The position numbers and the translations under genes are program-made. The notes under the pieces were generated by a model. It was given only the letters and a program-made list of their open reading frames with translations. It searched no databases and was not told where the DNA came from. This document shows positions 34,379 through 42,154 of a DNA stretch of 51,350 nucleotides, piece after piece. The DNA is taken from the NCBI GenBank assembly GCA_903861145.1, contig CAIOTH010000041.1:1-51350 (forward strand), read 5' to 3'. Every line of letters starts with the position of its first letter. Position 1 is the stretch's first letter. The stretch comes from an uncultured Bacteroidota bacterium (lineage in GTDB: Bacteria; Bacteroidota; Bacteroidia; Chitinophagales; LD1).

Positions 34379-34915
34379 ATGAAAAAAGCAATCGTAGTTT
34401 TAGCCGCCGCAATTATGTTGGCGGGCATTGTAAATGCACAGCAGGTGCCCGATTTTAAGAACTCGCCTATGGTTCTGAAAAAAGACGGCAGCCTTGAAAA
34501 GCTTGAAAAGCAAAACTCGGAAATTAAGGTAAAGAAAGTACCTTATGTTGGCACAACACGCTTTATAAGTATTACGGGCGGTAAGTCGTCGGTTAGAGTT
34601 GGCACTGACGCAGTTTTTATTGTTAAAGTAGATGGCGAAACAGATCCTGAAACGGTTTTTTACCTGCAAGCCTCGAAGGGCGGAAGCAAGAACCGTGAAA
34701 TTGATATGGAAAAGATAAGCAACTACGCCAGCTATGGCGCCAAAGGTAAATCGGTAAAAAAAGACCAGGTGGAATGTACTTATGAAAAAATTTCGGCTGG
34801 CGTGTATAAAATTACCCCTAAGGGTTTGAAGGCCGGAACTGAATATGGATTTGTAGATGCTGTACAGGGAGCATCGGGTGCACACTCAACGGTGTTTCTT
34901 TTTGGTATTGATTAA
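34379..34915 (+). CDS. Exported protein of unknown function
   Basis: The protein has 178 residues. A clear signal peptide (about 1-20, ending VNAQ) precedes a Lys-rich segment (KLEKQNSEIKVKK) and a probable beta-sandwich domain (about 55-175) ending AVQGASGAHSTVFLFGID. No cysteine-based lipobox or sorting domain. Family not recognised. It is followed by a strong terminator, so it is probably a single-gene transcript. Confidence 0.8.
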   Translation: MKKAIVVLAAAIMLAGIVNAQQVPDFKNSPMVLKKDGSLEKLEKQNSEIKVKKVPYVGTTRFISITGGKSSVRVGTDAVFIVKVDGETDPETVFYLQASKGGSKNREIDMEKISNYASYGAKGKSVKKDQVECTYEKISAGVYKITPKGLKAGTEYGFVDAVQGASGAHSTVFLFGID

Positions 34916-34941
34916 TAGCGGCACGCAGTACTGCTACCGCC

Positions 34942-34981
34942 AACATAGAGGCAAGCCAAATGGCTTGCCTCTATGTTTTTT
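34942..34981 (+). terminator. Intrinsic terminator after the exported-protein gene
   Basis: A perfect 17-bp stem (34942-34958 with 34961-34977) with a minimal loop is followed by a T run (34975-34981). It lies 27 bases after the stop at 34915. Confidence 0.92.
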
Positions 34982-35029
34982 GTGGGACCCAACCTTTAAC
35001 TTTCGCGTTTACCGTTTGCGATTTGACAA

Positions 35030-35037
35030 TATATTTG
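35030..35037 (+). promoter_or_regulatory. Bacteroidota-type -7 element abutting the EamA gene
   Basis: TATATTTG (TAnnTTTG) ends 7 bases before the TTG start at 35045, leaving almost no leader. Confidence 0.55.
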
Positions 35038-35044
35038 CAGCACC

Positions 35045-35977
35045 TTGAAAAATATACGCGCCCACGTTTACCTTTTTATTGTTAACCTGTTTTATGGCAT
35101 AGGCTTTACCGTTTCGAAAATGGTGATGCCGCAGTACATTCATCCCTTTGGGACTATATTGATACGGGTTGCCATTACTACCACATTGTTTTTTGTGTTG
35201 CACCGGTTTTGGATAAATGAAAAGATTGAGAAGAAAGACCTTCTACTGCTTGCGGCATGTGGCTTATTTGGGGTGGTTATTAACCAGGAGCTTTTCTTTT
35301 TAGGCCTTAGCATAACTACACCCATTAATGCTTCGCTGATAATGATTATGACACCGGTATTGGTTTTTGTTATCTCGTTTTTTCTATCGCACGAAAGTGT
35401 TACGTGGCAAAAAATACTGGGGCTTGTGTTAGGCAGCGCGGGTGCATTGCTGATATTGGGCGGCAAAGGTTTTAGTTTTAACAGCGGTACTGTTTGGGGC
35501 GATTTTTTGATTTTGGTAAATGCCACTTCGTTTGCTATTTACCTGGTAATTGTAAGGCCGTTGATGAAAAAATACCACCCGCTAACGGTTATAAAATGGG
35601 TTTTCTTTTTTGGCTTGATACCGGTTTTCTTTTTTGGCTTAGGGCAGTTTAACCAGGTTGACTGGACTAATCTGCCGCCACAGATATGGGCTTGCCTGGC
35701 TTTTATAGTTATATGCACAACCTTTTTTGCTTACCTGCTTAGTATACTTGCACTGCGGTCGGTACACTCGTCGGTGGTAGGGGCGTATATTTATTTGCAG
35801 CCGGTGGTCGCAACTATTATTTCCATATCGTTGGGTAGGGACCATATAACACTTGAAAAGGTGGTTTCTGCGATGCTTATTTTTAGCGGGGTGTATTTGG
35901 TTTCGTTTGCGGGTGGTACTAAGATGTACGCCAAGCCGGAGACGGAGCCTGATAGTGATGATATGGTTTTGGAGTAG
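35045..35977 (+). CDS. EamA/DMT-family transporter with TTG start
   Basis: The protein has 310 residues with ten predicted membrane helices in two EamA halves (about 5-138 and 150-290). The first half starts VYLFIVNLFYGIGFTVSK, as in Bacteroidota EamA permeases. The second ends ATIISISLGRDHI...FSGVYLVSFAG. The TTG start is chosen because the first ATG is inside helix 1 and the -7 element ends 7 bases upstream. Substrate (drug, amino acid or metabolite efflux) unknown. Confidence 0.9.
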   Translation: MKNIRAHVYLFIVNLFYGIGFTVSKMVMPQYIHPFGTILIRVAITTTLFFVLHRFWINEKIEKKDLLLLAACGLFGVVINQELFFLGLSITTPINASLIMIMTPVLVFVISFFLSHESVTWQKILGLVLGSAGALLILGGKGFSFNSGTVWGDFLILVNATSFAIYLVIVRPLMKKYHPLTVIKWVFFFGLIPVFFFGLGQFNQVDWTNLPPQIWACLAFIVICTTFFAYLLSILALRSVHSSVVGAYIYLQPVVATIISISLGRDHITLEKVVSAMLIFSGVYLVSFAGGTKMYAKPETEPDSDDMVLE

Positions 35978-36025
35978 ATATTAGATGCTAGATTTTAGAA
36001 GTTAGAGGGATATAGGTAAATATCT

Positions 36026-36451
36026 ATGAATAAACTTTATTACCTTTTTTATTGTATGGTCGCTGGGGTAGATGAAGATGCAGCAAAAGTGAAGAATGAA
36101 AAGTTTACGCCACCGTATTCGAAAGCAAGGCAATTTTTTGCGTTTTGTGTTTTTATGTATACATGCACATTTATGCAGTATACTGGTTTAGTGTATTTGC
36201 TTCCCAATGATGGGGGAAGAAAATCTGCGCTTATTCTTTTGTTTGTGGTTGTATTTGGATTGTCCAACATATATTTCTCTAAAGCAGAAGAGGAAATTGT
36301 AAGGTACTATGGTGAAAAAAGAAGTGATTCAAAATTTAAAGACGTGCGTTTGGCTTTTTTGATTTTAATGAGTTCGTTTATATTGTTGCTAATTTATTTC
36401 TGGTTAAGAACAATACTTCCGTTGCCGTTGATTCAAAATTTCATGAAATAA
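36026..36451 (+). CDS. Small membrane protein of unknown function
   Basis: The protein has 141 residues with three hydrophobic segments (about 33-57, 68-83 and 108-129) and a charged loop between the last two (KAEEEIVRYYGEKRSDSKFKD). No family recognised. It lies 48 bases after the EamA gene, on the same strand. Confidence 0.7.
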   Translation: MNKLYYLFYCMVAGVDEDAAKVKNEKFTPPYSKARQFFAFCVFMYTCTFMQYTGLVYLLPNDGGRKSALILLFVVVFGLSNIYFSKAEEEIVRYYGEKRSDSKFKDVRLAFLILMSSFILLLIYFWLRTILPLPLIQNFMK

Positions 36452-36548
36452 GATTGAGAGATGCTACGCTCAAGATTCAGGCTACGCGGAAATAGAGCAT
36501 AATTAAGCTTCAGTCTCTTTTTTATGCTTGCGTGAAATGCCATATAGT

Positions 36549-36556
36549 TAAATTTG
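36549..36556 (+). promoter_or_regulatory. Bacteroidota-type -7 element for the SMR-like gene
   Basis: TAAATTTG (TAnnTTTG) ends 18 bases before the ATG at 36575. A CTTG at 36527-36530 gives an 18-base spacer. It covers a possible upstream TTG at 36554, which argues for the ATG. Confidence 0.5.
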
Positions 36557-36574
36557 CTGCCAAACCAGTTCCGG

Positions 36575-36919
36575 ATGATTAAGAACCTGCAAAACATATG
36601 GCCCATTGTTTTTATTTTAATAGCAACCATTTTAGAGGTTAGCGGAGATGCTGTAGTAAGAACGGCAATTTATAAACATACCGGCCTGGTAAGATTGGGG
36701 CTTATGTTGATTGGTGCTGTGCTGCTGTTTGTTTATGGATTTTCGCTTAACCTGGCACCGGTTGAATTTGGGCACGTTGTTGGCTTATACATTGCAACAC
36801 TGTTTATTGTTTGGCAGGTAATTAACTTTATTGCCTTTAATATAAAACCAGGTGTACCTATTTGCGTGGGTGGCGCGCTTATAGTTACAGGCGGCCTTAT
36901 TGTTACGTTTTGGAAGTGA
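36575..36919 (+). CDS. SMR/DMT-like small multidrug-resistance-type membrane protein
   Basis: The protein has 114 residues, the usual size of SMR proteins, with four hydrophobic helices. The membrane-embedded Glu expected in helix 1 of SMR proteins is seen in ATILEVSGDAVVR (about 17-29). SMR proteins work as dimers, exchanging protons for small cations, but Bacteroidota relatives are not well characterised. The start is at 36575 because the -7 element overlaps the alternative TTG. Confidence 0.75.
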   Translation: MIKNLQNIWPIVFILIATILEVSGDAVVRTAIYKHTGLVRLGLMLIGAVLLFVYGFSLNLAPVEFGHVVGLYIATLFIVWQVINFIAFNIKPGVPICVGGALIVTGGLIVTFWK

Positions 36920-36990
36920 GAGCGTCTTATTTAAAAAAGCACTTTCCCGAAGGTATGATTGACCGGACCTAAGGGCTATGCCAAAATGAG

Positions 36991-39066
36991 TTAATCCTTC
37001 ACTAATTTTACCGTGGTTTTAAAGTCAAGGCCTGTTATGCAGACGAAATAAATTCCCGGTGAAAACGCAGATATATTCACCTGAGCCGTATTTGCTCCAA
37101 TATCTGCAACCATTATCCTTTCGCCGAGGACATTAAAAAATTCGGCTGTTTTAATTGAATTGGTTGCGGTAATAGTAATAAGGTTTTGAGCGGGGTTTGG
37201 AAAAACTTTAACGTTTAATTGTGTTGTATTAACCTGCTGAATATTAGTTACAGGCGGCCCATAAACATAAACAGAGTTGTTGCTGGTACCTATATAAAGG
37301 TGATTGCCTTGTGCGATAATGCCCGCAAGTTGAATGCCGGCATTTGGGGCAAAGGCAATTAACTGCCAATAATGACTTGCAACGTTATACCGGTAAAGTG
37401 CGGGTGTGTTGTTTGTTCCATAAAGAGACCCGTTAAAGCTGGCAAGGTATAATATACGGCCCGTTGAAGGAATACCGCTGGTTGAATCCCATGTTTGTCC
37501 GCCATTTGAAGTGTAAAAAACGCCGCTAAAAGTGGCCAGGTAAGCGGTTGAGTCGATTGTGGCCCCTGCAGTAAGAGAATATGCAGAATAAGGGAAATTA
37601 GTTTCGGTGGCCCAGTTTGCGCCCTGGTTGGACGAAGAAGCCAGGCTATCGCGATAGAAATTACCGTAGATTTTATTACCTGCGGCTACCGGCCCCGATC
37701 TAATGTAGTTTCCGTTGAGGTCAGTAACATTCGTCCAGATTTGTCCTCCGTCATCTGAATAAAGGTTAGACCCCTGGTCGTCCGTTCCATCGCCGGTATA
37801 AAAAGAAACAAATATGCCCCCGCCGGTTTTAATAAATTGTAGAGCTGGTTGGATATTGTGAGCAGATATAAGTTCCCCCCAGTTTGTATCGGGGAAAATG
37901 CGCCGGTATAAGATGTTGTTGTAGCTGGCGAGGATGGTATCGCCACTAATAAAAATCAAAGGAGAGACACCATCTAAACCGGCCATAAGGCAGGCGTCCG
38001 GGGTTACCTGGCCCCAACTGGCTCCCTCATCTGTTGTTAAGAATAATCCACCAGAGGTAGCGCATAGCACCCTTTGATTGTCGGATGCAATATCCCAAAT
38101 AGTTGCTGCCATCATTCCGGCGCCTTGTTGCTGCCAAATACTATTGGGATTGGAAATATATACACCATTATTAGTTGCGGCGTACTTTATGTCGTTATTT
38201 TCTGAAAAGCCATGATAACCCGATGTGGCGTAACAATTATTACCGGGTAGCGGGAACCACCGTTGCTGAAGGCTATCATAAAAGGATATACCGCCTGCAT
38301 ATGGACTGCAATAAAGAGTATCATTATAGGCGCCTATCCACGAAACCCCGATTGACGCTAAACCTGAATCGCTTAACGCTATCCAATTCCCTCCATCGTT
38401 ATCGGTTTCCCAAACGCCGGTTGCAGCACCGGCAAAAATACGGTTACCGGTTTTGGCTAAACCAGATACGCCTGATATGTTGACGCCGGTGGTAAGCGAT
38501 TGCCAGGTATAACCACTATCTGTGGACATCGAAACTCCACTGGCGCCTAAATAAATGGTGTCTCCCACTACCAACATGAAATATGCCAGACCAATGGTTT
38601 GGAAACCGGCAGTTTGTGTCCAAACCTGGCCTGATGAATCAGAAATATAAATGCTTTCGCCAGTCAACCCAATGTAATTATTGTGGAAAGAACATATTTG
38701 TTCAAAAAATACGCTTGAACCCGTAATTGAAATTATTTGCCAGCTTTGACCATGATTGGATGAGCGATAAAGTTTAGCGCCACATGCAAAAATCAAGGAG
38801 TCATCTGCCATTACATAGTTGATATTTGTAAAGCTATTACCCGGCAAATTCATGTGAATCCAGTTTAAGCCCCCATCGGATGATTTATATAGTCCCCCAC
38901 CATTGATTGCAGCGTATAAATCGGTTCCCTGCATAGCGAATGACAAAACCTGGCCTGTAGACGGGCCATTAGCGGGTGCTAAAACATCCTGGGCAATGAT
39001 TTGTGTTTGCGTGCTTAGGAAGACAAGTAAAATAACTACGCAAAATTTAAGATTAAAATGTGTCAT
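36991..39066 (-). CDS. Secreted BNR/sortilin-like propeller protein with T9SS type A sorting domain
   Basis: The protein has 691 residues and a signal peptide (about 1-25). Many BNR-type Asp-box units follow through the body (SSDGGLNW, SSNHGQSW, STDSGYTW, TTDEGASW, SDDGGQIW, TSNGGQTW), typical of YCF48/sortilin-like beta-propellers. The C-terminal sorting domain starts VKVFPNPAQNLITI (about 618) and ends PGIYFVCITG...VKLVKD. It is exported through T9SS; a binding or adhesion role is likely. It lies alone, with no partner gene, next to a gene-free stretch of 0.7 kb. Confidence 0.9.
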   Translation of the reverse strand: MTHFNLKFCVVILLVFLSTQTQIIAQDVLAPANGPSTGQVLSFAMQGTDLYAAINGGGLYKSSDGGLNWIHMNLPGNSFTNINYVMADDSLIFACGAKLYRSSNHGQSWQIISITGSSVFFEQICSFHNNYIGLTGESIYISDSSGQVWTQTAGFQTIGLAYFMLVVGDTIYLGASGVSMSTDSGYTWQSLTTGVNISGVSGLAKTGNRIFAGAATGVWETDNDGGNWIALSDSGLASIGVSWIGAYNDTLYCSPYAGGISFYDSLQQRWFPLPGNNCYATSGYHGFSENNDIKYAATNNGVYISNPNSIWQQQGAGMMAATIWDIASDNQRVLCATSGGLFLTTDEGASWGQVTPDACLMAGLDGVSPLIFISGDTILASYNNILYRRIFPDTNWGELISAHNIQPALQFIKTGGGIFVSFYTGDGTDDQGSNLYSDDGGQIWTNVTDLNGNYIRSGPVAAGNKIYGNFYRDSLASSSNQGANWATETNFPYSAYSLTAGATIDSTAYLATFSGVFYTSNGGQTWDSTSGIPSTGRILYLASFNGSLYGTNNTPALYRYNVASHYWQLIAFAPNAGIQLAGIIAQGNHLYIGTSNNSVYVYGPPVTNIQQVNTTQLNVKVFPNPAQNLITITATNSIKTAEFFNVLGERIMVADIGANTAQVNISAFSPGIYFVCITGLDFKTTVKLVKD

Positions 39067-39747
39067 GCCAGCAGAATTGTAGCTACAGAAACGTGCTTAA
39101 AGATAAGATATTATATAAGTGCATCATTTTATTTGCATCGGTTTGTAGCGTGTGGTCCTATCCATCTAAACTCAAGGCCCCGTTGCATGATTTATCCTCA
39201 CCCTGCCTAAAACTTTGCCGGTAAGTTAAATGATGAATAGGTAGTTTTGTGTGGACCGGAGTTTCAAATTTGGGGTTTGAGGTTTCAAGTTTGAAATGAG
39301 AGACTTTAATGACAAAGTGTTGTAAGGTGTTGTTTGATTTGTTGGGAGTTAATTGTGTTTAGGTTGAAAACCGAAGGTTTTGGAGCCAAGGCGTTTAGCG
39401 TGCGAAAAAAAGGTTACAAAAGGTTACACTTTTTTGAAAGTTTCGGGTTTCAAACTGGAAAGGGCTTCTATTTTATTAGTATTTAGCAAAATATGAAATG
39501 ATGCGAGTTAATAGAGCGATTTTCAATGGTTTATGAAAATTAGTTTTTGAAAAAGTACACAAAGGTACACCGAATTAATTTTTTGAAAGGCGTTTGTCTG
39601 AACTGTGATTGATGTGATTGGACTTGGTCTGAATGATGTTAATTTGGCAAATCATGACTTCGGACAGGCGGCCCACGCGTTAGCATGAGTAACATCCTCA
39701 ATAATTATCTCTCAAAAACTTTTGCTTGTCTATCAGTCGGGGTCTGT
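39067..39747. other. Gene-free stretch with short direct repeats
   Basis: About 690 bases hold no gene I can support. Direct repeats are GTTTCAA(A/G)TTTG at 39261-39272 and 39282-39293; AGGTTACA-type 10-mers at 39411 and 39421; and AAA(A/G)GTACAC at 39551 and 39561. A GATT-rich stretch (39607-39620) and a GC-rich patch (39661-39680) follow. The repeats resemble decayed intergenic repeats. No RNA gene recognised. Confidence 0.5.
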
Positions 39748-39755
39748 TAACTTCG
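39748..39755 (+). promoter_or_regulatory. Bacteroidota-type -7 element abutting yicC
   Basis: TAACTTCG (TAnnTTCG) ends only 4 bases before the ATG at 39760. A CTTG at 39725-39728 lies 19 bases upstream. The transcript would start at or inside the start codon. Confidence 0.58.
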
Positions 39756-39759
39756 CGGC

Positions 39760-40638
39760 ATGGTAAAATCGATGACGGGATTTGGGAAAGCAAGTGGCAA
39801 GATAGATGAGCGGACTTTGAATGTTGAAATTAAATCGCTGAACAGCCAGAAGGGGCTTGATTTGAGCATTAAGTTTCCGAGTAAATACCGCGAGTACGAA
39901 TATGCCCTGCGCAACAAAACAGCCAACGTTTTGCAGCGCGGGAAAATTGACATTTTTATTACGCTTGAAAACAACACGGCCAGCAGCGAGTTGTTTTTGA
40001 ATAAGGCGCTGATAAAATCGTACTTTGAAGAGTTTAAGCAGATAGCTACGGAAATAGGGGCATCGACAGAAAACCTGTTGCCTACTATTTTGAAAATGCC
40101 GGATGTAATTGGCGAGAGCCACGAAGTGCCGGGTGAAGATGAGCTAAAACGGATTGAAGATATTTTGGGCAAAGCGATACAAGAGGTGGAGAGTTTTAGG
40201 ATAAATGAGGGTAAGTCCTTGCAAGTAGAAATGCATTTGAGGGTTAAGAATATTGAAGAGCTTTCGGTGCAATTGAAAACGGAAGATGCTCGCAGGGTTA
40301 CTGAAATACGCGAGCGTTTAAAGAATAACCTGCAAACTTTTATACCTAAAGATAAAATTGACCAGAACCGGTTTGAGCAGGAGGTGATTTATTATATTGA
40401 GAAGCTGGATATAACGGAGGAGCTGACGCGATTAAAATCGCACTGCACTTATTTTACCAGCATTATTGACGATAAGGATGAATTAAAAGGCCGTAAGCTT
40501 AATTTTATAGCGCAGGAAATAGGCCGTGAAATTAATACGGTAGGAAGCAAGGCCAACGATGCAGTGATGCAGAAGATAGTGGTGAATATGAAGGACGAAT
40601 TGGAAAAAATTAAAGAACAAACGAACAACATACTTTAA
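39760..40638 (+). CDS. yicC: YicC-family endoribonuclease-like protein
   Basis: The protein has 292 residues. The canonical N-terminus MVKSMTGFGKASG fixes the start. The middle carries the coiled helical segment and the C-terminal DUF1732 signature (EVIYYIEKLDITEELTRLKSH and GRKLNFIAQEIGREINTVGSKAND, about 208-270). YicC proteins are metal-dependent endoribonucleases. The following gene, gmk, starts one base after its stop, a classic yicC-gmk pair. Confidence 0.95.
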   Translation: MVKSMTGFGKASGKIDERTLNVEIKSLNSQKGLDLSIKFPSKYREYEYALRNKTANVLQRGKIDIFITLENNTASSELFLNKALIKSYFEEFKQIATEIGASTENLLPTILKMPDVIGESHEVPGEDELKRIEDILGKAIQEVESFRINEGKSLQVEMHLRVKNIEELSVQLKTEDARRVTEIRERLKNNLQTFIPKDKIDQNRFEQEVIYYIEKLDITEELTRLKSHCTYFTSIIDDKDELKGRKLNFIAQEIGREINTVGSKANDAVMQKIVVNMKDELEKIKEQTNNIL

Positions 40639-40639
40639 T

Positions 40640-41254
40640 ATGTCGCACAACATAACAAGGGTGCTTATTCCACCTAAAAGAATAATTGTTATTACAGCAC
40701 CATCGGGGGCAGGTAAATCAAGTATAGTACGTAAATTATTAAGGCAAAATCATACGCTGGCGTTTTCGGTTTCTTGCACTACGCGCGAGAAGAGAGTAGG
40801 CGAGGAGCATGGCAAGGATTATTATTTTGTTAGTGCTGAAGATTTTAAACGCAAACTAGCCAGTAACGAATTTGTGGAGCATGAAGAGGTATACCCGGGC
40901 AAGTTTTACGGCACCTTAAAATCGGAAATTGAAAAGATATGGGCGGAGCGCAAGGTGGCTGTTTTTGATATTGATGTTAAGGGCGCTGAGGCTTTGAAAA
41001 AACAATTCGGGCAAGATGCGCTGACTATTTTTATTCAACCGCCATCGAAAGAGGCATTGATTAACCGCCTTAAAAACCGCGGGTCGGAAGATGAGAAGAG
41101 TTTAAAGGCGAGAATTAAGAGGTCGGAAGAAGAATTGGGCTATGCCAACCGGTTTGATAAAATTGTGTTGAACCACGATTTTGATACGGCTTACATGCGC
41201 GTTAAAAACCACATTACCAATTTTTTAGCTCCGCAAACCGAGCATGTTCACTAG
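40640..41254 (+). CDS. gmk: Guanylate kinase
   Basis: The protein has 204 residues. P-loop APSGAGKSS (about 20-28), GMP-binding SCTTREKRVGEEHGKDYYFVS (about 49-69) and IDVKGAEALKKQF are intact. It phosphorylates GMP and dGMP to the diphosphates in the cytosol. It is translationally linked to yicC by a one-base gap. The AT-rich gap to apaG (41255-41341) holds nothing recognised. Confidence 0.97.
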   Translation: MSHNITRVLIPPKRIIVITAPSGAGKSSIVRKLLRQNHTLAFSVSCTTREKRVGEEHGKDYYFVSAEDFKRKLASNEFVEHEEVYPGKFYGTLKSEIEKIWAERKVAVFDIDVKGAEALKKQFGQDALTIFIQPPSKEALINRLKNRGSEDEKSLKARIKRSEEELGYANRFDKIVLNHDFDTAYMRVKNHITNFLAPQTEHVH

Positions 41255-41341
41255 GCGTTGCTGACATAAAAGAAGCATCTTATTTGCCCTGATTTACGAA
41301 GTTTGTTTTTGTGAATAAAGGGTTCTAATTTCAACTTACAA

Positions 41342-41728
41342 ATGCAAACACTAATTACATCGGGCGTTGAGGTAAAGGTTGAGACCTTTTACCAGGAGGG
41401 CTACTCAAAGCCCGCCTTGAATGAGTTTGTGTATTCGTACCGTATTACCCTGTATAACCACAATAGTTTTGCTGTTCAGTTATTGCGCCGCATATGGATT
41501 ATAAGCGATGCGAATGGCGACGTTAAAACTGTTGAGGGCGAAGGAGTGGTTGGCCGGCAACCTATTTTATATCCCGGCGATTCGTATCAATATGTATCGG
41601 GCTGCAATATGGCAACACCCATTGGCAAAATGGAGGGCCTATATATTTTTGATAATAAAACCACCGGCAAAGAGTTTGAGGTGAAGATACCGGTGTTCAG
41701 GCTGTTTGCCCCGGTTATATTGAATTAA
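41342..41728 (+). CDS. apaG: ApaG-domain protein
   Basis: The protein has 128 residues, a single ApaG/DUF525 beta-sandwich. Motifs include YSYRITLYNHNSFAVQLLRRIWIISDANG (about 29-57) and VVGRQPILYPGDSYQYVSGC (about 67-86). ApaG is linked to cobalt and magnesium resistance in enterobacteria; its molecular role is unclear. The stop lies 3 bases from the stop of the convergent gene. Confidence 0.95.
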   Translation: MQTLITSGVEVKVETFYQEGYSKPALNEFVYSYRITLYNHNSFAVQLLRRIWIISDANGDVKTVEGEGVVGRQPILYPGDSYQYVSGCNMATPIGKMEGLYIFDNKTTGKEFEVKIPVFRLFAPVILN

Positions 41729-41731
41729 TTG

Positions 41732-42109
41732 CTAGTTCAATAATTCGCGGTGCCTGTCATAAGGCATAAATACAAAGCTCATAGTTCCTTCCTCGGCGAC
41801 AAATACGCACATAAACTGCTCAGGGTTTTTGTAGGCTTTAATAAAGTCATCAACTCTATCTTTGTCCACTATCTTTTTGTTTACGAACTCCTCTAGGTGC
41901 GATACGCTAAAGTTCCAGGTAATGTCGAAATCATTACGGGTAATAAGGGGCAGGCCCAAATCAAAATCGGCTTCACCGCGGGTAGCAATAAAGATGGGGT
42001 ATTTAGAAACGCTGCCCTTAATCATGCCTTTTGATATTTGCCTGATGTAATCGCGGCATACATCCAAATCATCGTGAAGCGACTTATATATTTCCTCGTC
42101 CAGTGTCAT
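41732..42109 (-). CDS. Conserved hypothetical protein
   Basis: The protein has 125 residues, cytosolic, with no signal or membrane segment. A helical start (LDEEIYKSLHDDLDVCRDYIRQ) is followed by a beta-rich half (PIFIATRGE, DFDLGLPLI, FMCVFVAEEGTMSFVFMPY) ending in a charged tail. Not recognised. The closeness of the fold strands to Bacteroidota conserved proteins of this size suggests a real gene. Convergent with apaG. Confidence 0.75.
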   Translation of the reverse strand: MTLDEEIYKSLHDDLDVCRDYIRQISKGMIKGSVSKYPIFIATRGEADFDLGLPLITRNDFDITWNFSVSHLEEFVNKKIVDKDRVDDFIKAYKNPEQFMCVFVAEEGTMSFVFMPYDRHRELLN

Positions 42110-42154
42110 CTGACACCAAACATGAAATATTTTTTTGAAAATTCTAAATCGAAT

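Noticed and set aside
34400-34885. 161-codon antisense open frame
   Set aside because: It lies wholly opposite the exported-protein gene, which has a signal peptide and its own terminator; the antisense protein has no domain-like features.
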